Source of the DNA: Maniola hyperantus
Lineage: Eukaryota > Arthropoda > Insecta > Lepidoptera > Nymphalidae
Reading direction: 5' to 3'
Length of the DNA: 64,000 nt
Assembly (NCBI RefSeq): GCF_902806685.2
Contig: NC_048546.1
Location: 10,868,534-10,932,533, forward strand
Below, in pieces: positions 44,713-53,810 of this stretch. Made by a program: the position numbers and the translations under genes. Positions within the stretch are counted from its first letter, which is position 1, and the number at the start of each line of letters is the position of its first letter. The notes under the pieces are model-generated. The model did no database searches, had not been told where the DNA came from, and was given only the letters and a program-made list of their open reading frames with translations.

Positions 44713-44792
44713 ATGGCCTGTCCACTGCCACTTCGACTAGCTTATTCTCTGGGCTATGTCGGTTACTTTGGTAGGTACTCTGACGGATGAAT
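44713..44792 (-). mobile_element. RTE-type LINE fragment
   Basis: Minus strand: GTAACCGACATAGCCCAGAG and AAGTGGCAGTGGACAGGCCATG encode VTDIAQR and KWQWTGH, the same block as in 18228-18553. Confidence 0.7.
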
Positions 44793-45063
44793 TAGCTTTA
44801 TGAAAATAGATTAGGTATGATAATATTATGATCATGAGCCAGTGATCTAAACCACATAAGGCTGTCAATAGATAAACCACAAAATGTACCTATCCATATA
44901 ATCAATTGTGAAGTGCACAAGTACCTAGTGGTTGAGAACAGCTTCCTGTCGGTGCTAATCAGTCGAAACCGATTAATAAAAGTTCTTAGTATTTTTTACA
45001 AGTTTTAGCGGTGATATAATATGGTTATAGCCCAACATACATAATAAAATAATATGCATAATA

Positions 45064-45345
45064 TGGACGCTTATTAACCGACTTCAAAAAAAGAAGGAGG
45101 TTCTCAATTCGTCGGAACCTTTTTTTTTAATTTTTTTATTTTTATTTTTTATGTATGTTCCCCGATTACTCGAAGACGCCTGGACCGATTTTGAAAATTC
45201 TTTTTTTTGTTTGAAAGGGTATACTTCAAAGTTGGTCCCATTTAAATTTGGTGAAGATCTGATGAACATCTTCGAAGATAGATACTGGAACTCCTCAACG
45301 GATAAGAGTAAATTGCTCGCGATCAGTGTAATAGCTTAGTAAACA
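45064..45345 (+). repeat. Dispersed repeat, CCGACTTCAAAAAA family
   Basis: ACCGACTTCAAAAAAAGAAG, GAGGTTCTCAATTCGTCGG, a T-rich run, ATGTATGTTCCCCGATTACT and AACTCCTCAACGGATAAGAG. A related piece lies at 46928-46990 (AACTCCTCAACCGGTAACAG) and another end at 35365-35395. Abundant in Lepidoptera; class unknown to me. Confidence 0.75.
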
Positions 45346-45401
45346 GTAGATTTTTAACCAGTCATAGCATAATTCCATGGGGCCACTAAAAATTGTGAAA
45401 T

Positions 45402-45753
45402 AAAATTTTTTTACAAAAAAAATAAAAACCGACTTCGATACACAAACACTAAAAATTGAAAAATAATTTAATTTATTACCGAATATATTATGTATACAAA
45501 AGTTAATATAGTTCCATAATAGTATTTTTTGAGGTCGGTGCCAATGAGGTGCCATTGTGGAGTCTCATAAAAATATGAAGTCTAGACGATTCGCGCAGCT
45601 AAAGCTAATTGGCACCGGCACCAAAAAGTATTATTATGGAACTATATTAACTTTTGTATACATAATATATTCGGTAATAAATTAAATTATTTTTCAATTT
45701 TTAGTGTTTGTGTATCGAAGTCGGTTTTTATTTTTTTTGTAAAAAAAATTTTA
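45402..45753. repeat. Long inverted repeat, about 144-bp arms
   Basis: Left arm 45402-45545 and right arm 45608-45753 are near-exact reverse complements (for example CACTAAAAATTGAAAAATAA against TTATTTTTCAATTTTTAGTG), with a loop of about 62 bp. A single arm of the same family is at 31089-31222, so arms also occur alone. It might arise by insertion of two copies head to head, or be a foldback element. Confidence 0.9.
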
Positions 45754-45755
45754 TA

Positions 45756-45976
45756 ACTAGCTTATGCTTAGAGGCTTAGGTATGCGCGTGGACTACAGAA
45801 TTTCATACCCCTATTCTATTTCACCCCCTTAGGAGTTGAATTTACAAAAATACTTTTTTATCGGATGCCTACATCATAATAGCTATCTGAATGCCAAATT
45901 TCAGCCTGATCCGTCCAGTAGTTTGAGCTGTGCGTTGATAGATCAGTCAGTCAGTCAATCCTTTTATATATTTAGA
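45756..45976 (-). mobile_element. Helitron-like repeat, body A, hairpin replaced
   Basis: ACTAGCTTATGCTTAGAGGC, then GCGCGTGGACTACAGAATTT to CCTTTTATATATTTAG. The GCGACTTCGTCC hairpin is replaced by TTAGAGGCTTAGGTAT. It abuts the inverted repeat at 45753. Confidence 0.85.
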
Positions 45977-46529
45977 TTTCTTTCATAAACTGCTCAAGGG
46001 TTTCCATGCCTTCTACTTAATAATAATAAGATCTATACTAACCACTGAAATATATTCAAGGTATGAAGATTAAGAAATAGGTAAATCTAAAGTCTTTTTA
46101 ATCTAAAAATGCAAGTATGGAACCCCTGGCCAGTGATTTCAGAGGTTTTTATCTAGTCGACATGACTCGTCACATTTTTTCCCGTCTCAGTTTGATGTAA
46201 TTTAGAGTAGAGAGGGTCCAGACTGGCTAATACGATGATAGATAAGGCTAATTGATCTAAGTGATTGGGGAAAAAACAAATACCTACACGATTCACTGTT
46301 TGGATTGTTATTATAAAATACTGAGTCATGAAATAAATACCTACATATTATGGTCTATGGGATACTAGATACTACTAGATAGGTAAACCTCAGATTAGTC
46401 TAAGAGCTATGCCTACGTAGTTCTTAGTAGTAGGTACGGCACACTGTTAGAAAAAACACAATTTGGCATTAAAATAAATTAATGTTCTTTACTAGAAAAT
46501 TACTAGGCTCAACGCAAAGTCAACAACCC
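45977..46529. other. Unassigned DNA
   Basis: No gene or repeat boundary recognised. Confidence 0.4.
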
Positions 46530-46794
46530 ACATACCCTGTGCAGATGTGCATTGGCGGTGAGGGCGTCGGATAAGAATGTCCGTTCATGCAGACGTCGTC
46601 TGCCCTTTTTTCATCTGGCAACGACACGAACAAATTTTGCTGAAAATGCGCCAACCCTAAGAGCACTCACCTTGCTCAATGGTCTGATTGCTCAGCACCA
46701 AAACTTTGATGTTTTTAATATTAGTTTATGTGAATTCTATAAATATGTATCCTATGTAACTTCTGACTCGGTATGCGATTTGGCGCTGCTGTAA
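46530..46794 (+). mobile_element. LINE ORF2 C-terminal remnant
   Basis: An uninterrupted frame ends at 46794. It contains RRRLPFFHLATTRTNFAENA, PTLRALTLLNGLIAQHQNFD and VFNISLCEFYKYV. The order PFF..TRT......SP/AP.LRAL.L.N....D.F..S is typical of the last 60-70 residues of CR1/Jockey-type LINE polyproteins. The remaining ORF2 is absent, so this is a dead 3' stub although its frame is still open. Confidence 0.6.
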
Positions 46795-47187
46795 GCATAC
46801 CGAGGAGATTCTTTAATAAATCAATAAACGCAGCGAGCAACGCGGCGAGGCACCAAAGTGTGCGAGATATTTTTTTTTTGCAATTTGTATTTGTCTGTCT
46901 GTAAGCGCATCACGCTAAAACTGCTGAACGGAACTCCTCAACCGGTAACAGCAAATTGATCGCGATTAGTATAATAGCTTGGTAAAAAGTAGACACACCG
47001 TGTAACATACAATACATTTTCATTTCTTCCCTATTAGTAACAAGTTTAATTCCGTTAAAAAAATTGGTACGTGCCCGAATTTCTCAGTGCAATTCAATAC
47101 GGGTGTCATTGTATTCAGAACATTTCACGCGGAATGTAATGTATATACTGTATAACACGTTCATATATGTACCTACCCATATTTTGT

Positions 47188-47382
47188 CCATATAATGCGA
47201 ATGTGTGTTTGTTTGTTGTTTTGTCCTTCAATCACGTCGCAACGGAGCAACGGATCGACATGATTTTATGCATGGGTGTAGTTAAAGACTTGGAGAATGA
47301 CTTAGGCTACTTTTCATCCCGGAAAATCAAGGAGTGCAAGGAATCACAGCATCCGCGGACTAAGTCGTGGGCATCAGCTAGT
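47188..47382 (+). mobile_element. Helitron-like repeat, body C
   Basis: TCCATATAATGCGAATGTGT, TTCAATCACGTCGCAACGGA, TGGAGAATGACTTAGGCTAC, GCGGACTAAGTCGTGGGCAT and CTAGT at 47378-47382. A deletion removes the CCCACGGGATTTTTAAAAACC block. Confidence 0.85.
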
Positions 47383-47873
47383 AATTAATAATTGTAGCTT
47401 AGATGCTAAGAATTTTATTTAGGAAACCACACAAATTGACTTAAGGTCTTCTTAAAGAATTTTATATAGAAAACTGTACAAATATACTTAAGATTTCCAT
47501 GCAATAATAATTAAGGATGGAATAAACTACTTATATAACAGAATTAATGACATCTTCGTTTATGTTTACAGATTATATGTGATTTTATTATAAAAGCTAG
47601 CTGCTATTAGGTATAATGAACAAGTTATTACACAGGAAAACAGGAAAACAAAATATGATACTTATGACATAAATACAGCTTTGTGGCTGGTGTTTATAGA
47701 CTTGTAATTGTTTTTTAATAGATCTAGGTAAGTATTTGATGGAATTAATTTGAATTACCTACTAGGCAATAAACTAGCAATTTTCTGGAAAATACTTCCT
47801 TTTATTTGCTATCGTTAAATCAGTTGGTTTTCTGCAAACTACGCTTAATGTAAGGAAATTGAGAATAATAATA
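47383..47873. other. Unassigned AT-rich DNA
   Basis: An imperfect local duplication (AAGAATTTTATTTAGGAAACC / AAGAATTTTATATAGAAAACT) lies at 47408-47475. Nothing else seen. Confidence 0.45.
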
Positions 47874-48087
47874 ACTAGCTTATACCCGCGACTTCGTCGC
47901 GTCTACACAAATTTCAAACCCCTATTTTACCTCCTTAGGGGTTGAATTTTCCAAAATCCTTTCTTAGCGTATGTCTACGGCATAATAGCTATCTGAATGC
48001 AAAATTTCAGCCAGATCCATCCAGTAATTTGAGCTGTGCGTTGATAGATCAGTCTGTCAGTCAGGTTTGCCTTTTATATATTTAGAT
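47874..48087 (-). mobile_element. Helitron-like repeat, body A
   Basis: ACTAGCTTATACCCGCGACT, TCGTCGCGTCTACACAAATT, TTTGAGCTGTGCGTTGATAG and CCTTTTATATATTTAG. The hairpin is shortened to GCGACTTCGTCGC, a perfect palindromic stem. Confidence 0.85.
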
Positions 48088-48342
48088 ATTCTACATACCT
48101 ATTCCATAATTCCTTCTCAAGCTGACCGCAGATCGTTAGTAAGTAGTTTTACATGAGTTTTACACGAGAAATCCCCGCATACGTTGCGCAAATGGCCCCG
48201 GCACGTGCAAAACGCCCTATCATATCCAACACACATTGCACTGCGATTTACAAATGTACAAAATGGTGCTTACGGGTGAAATATACTTGGGTTCCTTGAC
48301 GATATTACGAAACATAATATTTTACTTTAAGTTTATAATACG

Positions 48343-48559
48343 ACTAGCTCATGCTCGCGACTTCGTCCGCGTGGACTACACAAATTTTAAGCCCCTATTT
48401 CACCCCTTAGGGGTTGAATTTTGAAAAATGCCTAAGTCATAACAGTTATCTGCATGCCAAATTTCAGCCTGATCCGTCCAGTAGTTTGAGCTTTGCATTG
48501 ATAGATCAGTCAGTCAGTCAGTCAGTTAGTCAGTCACCTTTTCCTCTTATATATTTAGA
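48343..48559 (-). mobile_element. Helitron-like repeat, body A
   Basis: ACTAGCTCATGCTCGCGACT, CGTCCGCGTGGACTACACAA, CAGCCTGATCCGTCCAGTAG, (CAGT)n and TTCCTCTTATATATTTAGAA. The TCCTTTCTTAGCGGATG segment is deleted. Confidence 0.9.
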
Positions 48560-48635
48560 AGATTTTGACTACCTACTACTTGTTTTGACATTTTGTCTAT
48601 CCTGTTTAAAAACTAACCTTATCGTTTTATTAGAA

Positions 48636-48808
48636 ACTAGACGATGCCCGCGACTTCGTCCGCGTGGAATTAGGTTTTTCAAAATCCCTTGGGAATTCTG
48701 ATTTTTCCGGGATAAAAAGTTCCTTCCTCGGGATGTAAGCTAACTCTGTACCAAATTTCGTCAAAATGGGTTAAACTGTTGGGCCGTGAAAAGCTAGCAG
48801 ACAGATTA
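48636..48808 (-). mobile_element. Helitron-like repeat, body B, left-end truncated
   Basis: ACTAGACGATGCCCGCGACT to TGGGCCGTGAAAAGCTAGCA and GACAGATT. It ends 13 bp before an oppositely oriented body B copy, so the two form an inverted pair with their microsatellite ends together. Confidence 0.9.
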
Positions 48809-48820
48809 GTAAGTAAAAGA

Positions 48821-49058
48821 ATCCATACTAATATTATAAATGCGAAAGTGTGTCTGTCTATTTGTCTGTCTGTCTGTCTGTCTATCTGCTAGCTTTTCAC
48901 GGCCAACCGTTCAACCGATTTTGACGAAATTTGGTACAGAGATAGCTTGCATCGCGGGGAAAGACATAGGCTACTTTTGATCCCGGAAAATTAAAGAGTT
49001 CCCACGGGATTTTAAAAAATCTAAATCCACGCGAACGAAGTCGCGGGCATCTTCTAGT
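48821..49058 (+). mobile_element. Helitron-like repeat, body B, full copy
   Basis: ATCCATACTAATATTATAAA, GCGAAAGTGTGTCTGTC, a long (GTCT)n, ACGAAATTTGGTACAGAGAT, GCGAACGAAGTCGCGGGCAT and CTAGT at 49054-49058. Confidence 0.92.
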
Positions 49059-49425
49059 ACACAATAATTTTGGATTAAATTAAAACCTTTAGCTATTTAT
49101 ATTACAAAATGCAGCGTACGGAAAACCGGAGTACGGAACCATTACTCAAAACCAATAAGCGATTGACTGGTATTGTGAGCGCCCCTCAGTCCATAAATCA
49201 GTTGGTTGTTGATTGGCAGTTAACGACGCCCCCGGATAAATTGTTTTCTCGGACAATTGCTGGTTTTTCGGGAGTTTTGCTTTGTTATTATAATTTATGT
49301 GTGATTTTTACCAATCAGAGTAAAACACTTAAATGATGAGGTTTTTTATTCGATACCATTCGAATTCTTATATTATTGAGTTGGCAATAGGTACCTATTT
49401 TATTTATATTTAGATTAGATATAGT
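49059..49425. other. Unassigned DNA with a 75-codon frame
   Basis: The frame at 49109-49336 starts with ATG and contains a hydrophobic stretch (GFSGVLLCYYNLCVIF), but I recognise no family and see no splice or promoter context. Confidence 0.25.
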
Positions 49426-49995
49426 ATCATCATCATGATCAACCCATCGCCTTCTCTCTCAATACAGCCCCCCTAGCATGGGCAGGAGACAAAAATTTTA
49501 TCCCCCAATTATATCCACTGACGAGGGATAAAATTTACTTGTCCACCTCTCAAAGCACGGCAACAGGGGAGAGGAGAAGTTTATCCCTAATTCGGGGACA
49601 ATTTTATCCTCGACATTAGACGTGGGTTTAAGTTTATTCTCATAGAACTTAAAAAATCAAAACATGTCTCGCGGTACCTGTTGGGTTTAGGTTATGTTTG
49701 GGTTGTGTTTGGGTTATGTTTGGAATATGGTTGGGAACCCCAACATAAACCCAACATAGGTCCCAAATACCAATTACCATTAACCCAATAAAGGTAAAGG
49801 AAAAGATCCAAAAACCGAAAAGTCCCCCGTTTTATTCACTGTGGATAATTATATCCACCCGTGAGCCCATGCTCAGAGAGTGGATAAAGCTGTCGGAGGG
49901 GATAAAGATTTTATCCTTTCCCCGGGGAAAAAATTATATCCCCGCCCATGCTAACTCTGCTGGACACGGGTCTCCTCTCAAAGTGAGAAGAGTTT
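49426..49995 (-). mobile_element. SINE-1 3' end split by a MITE
   Basis: SINE-1 sequence ATCATCATGATCAACCCATC stops at about 49468 and resumes at about 49962 with GACACGGGTCTCCTCTCAAA, the next part of the same SINE. The intervening 490 bp are a separate element. Confidence 0.8.
49470..49961. mobile_element. MITE with CTAGCATGGGC ends and GGATAAAAT motifs
   Basis: TIR core TAGCATGGGC (49474-49483) and GCCCATGCTA (49944-49953). The interior repeats GGGATAAAATT / AATTTTATCCC / GTGGATAA variants at least eight times in both orientations. There is also a GGGTTATGTTTGGGTTGTG minisatellite at about 49683-49735 and its inverted form CCCCAACATAAACCCAAC at 49738. No coding frame. One copy in the window. 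Confidence 0.8.
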
Positions 49996-50365
49996 GTTTA
50001 TTAGATAAAAGCTACTATATTGATTAATACCTAAATTAGGTAATTATAATAATTTTGCAGAAACTCAAGCTAAAGTGCGTGTAAGTCATTACTGAGGGTA
50101 GTGATCTCATCAATCATATAATAGCGGTAATACCCTTTGGGTTACAACTTATAATTAAATATACCTACCTACGTATAAAAATTTTAAAAATCTATTCCTA
50201 GATTTCCCGCGGTATAAAAGAAACCCAAGTGTTAATTTTCAAATATTGTTTGAGCTTAGTCAATAGCTACTGCCAGTGCCAAATATCAAAATCAGTGTGA
50301 AGTCCAAAGTAAAGAACCTATAATTGCATGTTAAAGTAACAAACAAACAGAAATAGCTACTTACC

Positions 50366-50552
50366 ATTTTTTTTATTTTTTTCAAAGAATATTAGCCATG
50401 TTAAATGACTAATATTCCCCTTTCCTCTCAAACTAAGCGTGAAGCTTGTGCTGGGAGTAGGTACGACAATAGTGCAACGGGCGGGGTTTGAACCGTCGTC
50501 GTCAACCTTTCGGTTTTCAGTCCACTCCTTTACCGGTTGAGCTATTGAGGCT
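50366..50552 (-). mobile_element. SINE-3 (tRNA-related)
   Basis: Minus strand: GCCTCAATAGCTCAACCGGT, GACGACGGTTCAAACCCCGC (B box), GTTGCACTATTGTCGTACCT, CACAAGCTTCACGCTTAGTT and ATTAGTCATTTAACATGGCT, with a T-rich tail at 50366-50383. Confidence 0.85.
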
Positions 50553-50740
50553 CTACAAAGAAACGTTGTATAGCGATTATAATTTTGATATAGTTACTCT
50601 ATACTTTGTTTTCTTCTTTCGAATGTCAAATTACTAAATAAAATATATAGAAATTGGTATATACCTACCTACTATGTAATATCTGCTAGATTATGACCAT
50701 TATTAGTACAATTGCAATATATGTAAGTATAGATACTTAC

Positions 50741-51052
50741 AGCTGTGATAGCCTAGTGGTTAGGACGTCCGCCTTCTAATCGGAGGTCGGGGGTTCGATC
50801 CCCGGCACGCACCTCTAACTTTTCGGAGTTATGTGCGTTTTAAGTAATTAAATGTCACTTGCTTGAACAGTGAAGGAAAACATCGTGAGGAAACCTGCAT
50901 ACCTGAGAGTTCTCCATAATGTTCTCAAAGGTGTGTGAAGTCTACCAATCCGCACATGGCCAGCGTGGTAGACTATGTCCAAACCCTTCTCACTCTGAGA
51001 GGAGACCCGTGCTCTGTAGTGAGCCGGCGATGGGTTGATCATGATTATGATG
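50741..51052 (+). mobile_element. SINE-1, full copy with 11-bp target duplication
   Basis: Head AGCTGTGATAGCCTAGTGGT (A box) and GGGGGTTCGATCCCCGGCAC (B box), then GAAGGAAAACATCGTGAGGA, TGTGAAGTCTACCAATCCGC, GAGAGGAGACCCGTGCTCTG and GGGTTGATCATGATTATGAT. ATAGATACTTA flanks it at 50729-50739 and 51053-51063. A tRNA-like promoter with no coding capacity and a direct duplication shows retroposition by another element's machinery. The tRNA-like head is not counted as a tRNA gene. Confidence 0.95.
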
Positions 51053-51063
51053 ATAGATACTTA

Positions 51064-52260
51064 GATAGTGGTTGTTTTTTAGCGGACGAAAAGACAGATT
51101 AGTCTTCAACAACGATCAACAAAGTGGTCCATTTATATAATATCAACTTTTTGTTTCCAAAATTAAGATTAAACTCGTCGTTTTCGTCTATGGGACGTTA
51201 ATAACCATATGTTACGAATATTCTCATTTGTGTTGACACTTTTATGTGTGTCCCCGTGTGAAGATTCAAAATAATTGTCCTTTTACGGTTCACTGCACTG
51301 ACCTCTACTAATACAAGTACGCTAGATCTGCGATTGCCGACCAGCCCCCCGATTGTGTAAGAAAAACGTAATCATCGTTATCGTAATCGTCAAAAAAATC
51401 TGCCCTTTGATTGACTGTTTCGTTGTTTACACTTTTTCACAGCCAATCAAAGGGAAATCGGGGGCTATTTCTTAAATACCTCGTCATTGTGGCGTTGACA
51501 GCAGCAATGAGCGTCATTTGAGCGTACTCAGCTAAATAATGGTGATGACATATTTCAAAATAGTGTCAACACGAAAAACATTTCACACAGTGTCAATTTT
51601 AATTCCCAGTATGTTTGGACTTTGGTGGAGGGTGTCGAATCGTCACAAAAATAACTTTTTATTTTATTGCAAGATAGTCTTGCGCTTGACGACAATCATG
51701 CCTAATAAAAAGCAACGATGAAGTCCAGGTTGGAGCGCGTTTGCCTAAAAGATGCCTATTCAGTATTAATTCTTGCCTTGAAGGTATTTAGATTGTACGT
51801 GGCAGGAAACACGCCGGAAGGACATTCTACGACTACCTACTAATGGTTCGTATCAGAATCGTTGAGCAAAAACGTATAATATATTGCTAAACGTATAAAT
51901 AACAGTCATTTTGTGTGGTACACCTCTTCTAGTGTTCTTGTATAAGTCCATTTCAGTGGTTCAGTGCGATACCAACGCGTTTAGTCGACGATGACAGTTT
52001 CATGTTCGGTAATGAAATTTACAGCTGCTACGTTTTATGTGTTAAATCCGTTAAATCAAATTTTTGTAGATGTTTTTATGTCTATTTTGGGGTCTTTAGC
52101 TGGAGATTGTGGATTAGATGCATTCTTTATTCATATTCTAAGCTTTAGGAAAACTTGTGTCTTAGAGCTAGCTTGCAAGACGGTAAACTGTACGTTTTTC
52201 CCAAAAATCTGTGAACTACAGAACTACAAAGAGGCGCGCGCACTGCGGGTTTAATTCCGC
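51064..52260. other. Interval with small frames, no supported gene
   Basis: 51330-51480 has an inverted pair (TGCCCTTTGATTGACTGT against CAGCCAATCAAAGGGAAATC), probably a decayed palindromic element. An 87-codon ATG frame at 51991-52254 follows a TTCAGTGGTTCAGTGCG initiator-like string at 51954 and a TATAAATA at 51893, but I recognise no domain. A body B/C Helitron-like end (ACACTTTTGCATTTATAATA) lies at 52272. Confidence 0.35.
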
Positions 52261-53095
52261 ACCTGATTTTACACACTTTTGCATTTATAATAGGGTTAGT
52301 GGTAGAGACAGCTTGCATTCTGGAAACGGATATGTTATGTAGTTTTGCTGTTTTGAATACAGTAGGTAAGGTAAATTAAATTAAAACATAAAATTTTATT
52401 GTAACTATTTTTTTGTCTAAACTCTAAACTCTAGAATATTAATTTAGACCTTAGTAATACCGATGCTGCTTATTCTAATATAGAATTAACAAATTAAATT
52501 GTATCACATTGTAGCTATAGGTAAACTAATTTTATGTTATAAGTACATAATTTTATTATGATCAACCCATTATTTTCAGATATTGTACCTAATTGAATCT
52601 ACCGTTAGTGATTTCCATTATAAATAACACAGTCACAGCCGCGGCGCGTGCGCCTGACGGACTCCCTTGGACCCCGGATGGGTTCAAAACTAGTCGGGCT
52701 AATGCCGACTAGACACGTGAGTACAGCCGGGACAGATATTATTTATAATTGAATCTTCTAAACAAAACGGGCAGTTTCGTCGCCGGAATTTCAATTGAAG
52801 CACTTAGTGTCGCACATTTCCAAATATTTATTTCTTACTATTAATATCCAATCCATACAGAAAGTATTCAAAGAAACATCCTATATTTTTTAAGTTTCTT
52901 TGATACTTTTCATAGAAAAAGTATCAAAGAACTGCGATGTCACGGCGGTTACGCACTCATCCGATCCGAGTCCGTGAAAATACGTTCCTTTTTGTTTTGT
53001 ATGGTATCTTATGACATATCGTACATAATCGCTGGACGCTGGTATTCTCACGGATGACGGATAGAACTCGGAGCTGCGTAATCGCTGTCACTGTC
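52261..53095. other. Unassigned DNA with small inverted repeats
   Basis: 52893-52935 has AGTTTCTTTGATACTTTT against AAAAAGTATCAAAGAACT. 52945-53085 has an imperfect inverted pair (CATCCGATCCGAGTCCGTGA against TCACGGATGACGGATAGAACTC, split here), a likely decayed palindromic element. No coding sequence. Confidence 0.5.
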
Positions 53096-53106
53096 CAAAC
53101 TTACAT

Positions 53107-53320
53107 CATCATCATCATCATCATCATCATCATGATCAACCCATCACCGGCTCACTACAGAGCACGGGTCTCCTCTCAGAGTTAGAAGGGTTTTAGCCAT
53201 AGTCTACCACGCTGGCCATGTGCGGATTGGTAGACTTCACACACCTTCGAGAACATTATGGAGAACTCTCAGACATGCAGACTCTCGGTGAAGGAAAACA
53301 TCGTGAGGAAACCTTCATGT
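53107..53320 (-). mobile_element. SINE-1, 5'-truncated, with 11-bp target duplication
   Basis: A (CAT)n tail (53104-53133) leads into GATCAACCCATCACCGGCTC, CTACCACGCTGGCCATGTGC and GAAGGAAAACATCGTGAGGA, where the copy stops before its tRNA-like head. CAAACTTACAT lies on both sides (53096-53106 and 53321-53331). A 5' truncation plus duplication is the signature of target-primed reverse transcription. Confidence 0.9.
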
Positions 53321-53469
53321 CAAACTTACATATTGCATGCTAATAAGTAGATTTTGGCTGTACCTTTTCGTTTTTGTAACACCTCCACTATTTACCCAAA
53401 GAAATTTGAATTGAATTGAATTAAATTGAAACTAATGGTTTTTCTCATTTACCCCGCATAAAACCTACG

Positions 53470-53652
53470 TACAGTAGGTACGCGGCAGAAATTAATGTAC
53501 ATCGGCCTTTAGAATGACATTTCGGGTTTGTAGAGCGTTGTCTCTGTCACTCATACCTATGTGACGTTTTGTCGGTCTCAACGATAGAGACAATGCTCTA
53601 CACGTCTCTTCTTTTAAAGGTAGATGTACATTATTTTCTGCCTAGTACTGTA
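53470..53652. mobile_element. MITE-1, full copy, abutting the takeout-like stop codon
   Basis: TACAGTAGGTACGCGGCAGA..AATTAATGTACATCGG at the left and ATGTACATTATTTTCTGCC..TAGTACTGTA at the right. The inner dyad is GAGCGTTGTCTCTGTC against AACGATAGAGACAATGCTC. Its right end is 6 bp from the stop codon of the minus-strand gene, so it must form the beginning of that gene's 3' UTR. Confidence 0.9.
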
Positions 53653-53658
53653 ATTAAT

Positions 53659-53810
53659 TTAGTTTAGCTTATAGTCATCTAATGGCACGGTTTTGAGGTA
53701 TTTGTTGACGTTCCTTGTGATTTTGTTCATACAGGCGTAGAACGTCGGGTCCTGGACCAGCTCAGCTACTTCCGGCCAGTTCTCGTTCGCGAACTTGTGA
53801 ACCGCGTCCG
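53659..53810 (-). CDS. Takeout-like gene, last exon
   Basis: Acceptor ATCTGTTACAG|CGGACG; stop TAA at 53659-53661. It encodes 49 residues starting DAVHKFANENWPEVAELVQD and ending LKTVPLDDYKLN. The F-x-N-E-N-W motif is the best single family signature. No AATAAA is seen in the first few hundred bases downstream; the nearest minus-strand AATAAA I noticed is near 52828. Confidence 0.93.

Noticed and set aside
50741..50815. tRNA gene
   Set aside because: The A and B boxes belong to a SINE head followed by the SINE body and flanked by an 11-bp duplication. The same holds for the heads at 38042, 57342 and 61010-61075.
51991..52254. 87-codon ATG frame with initiator-like string upstream
   Set aside because: TATA and TCAGT strings are common by chance in this AT-rich DNA and the product matches nothing known.
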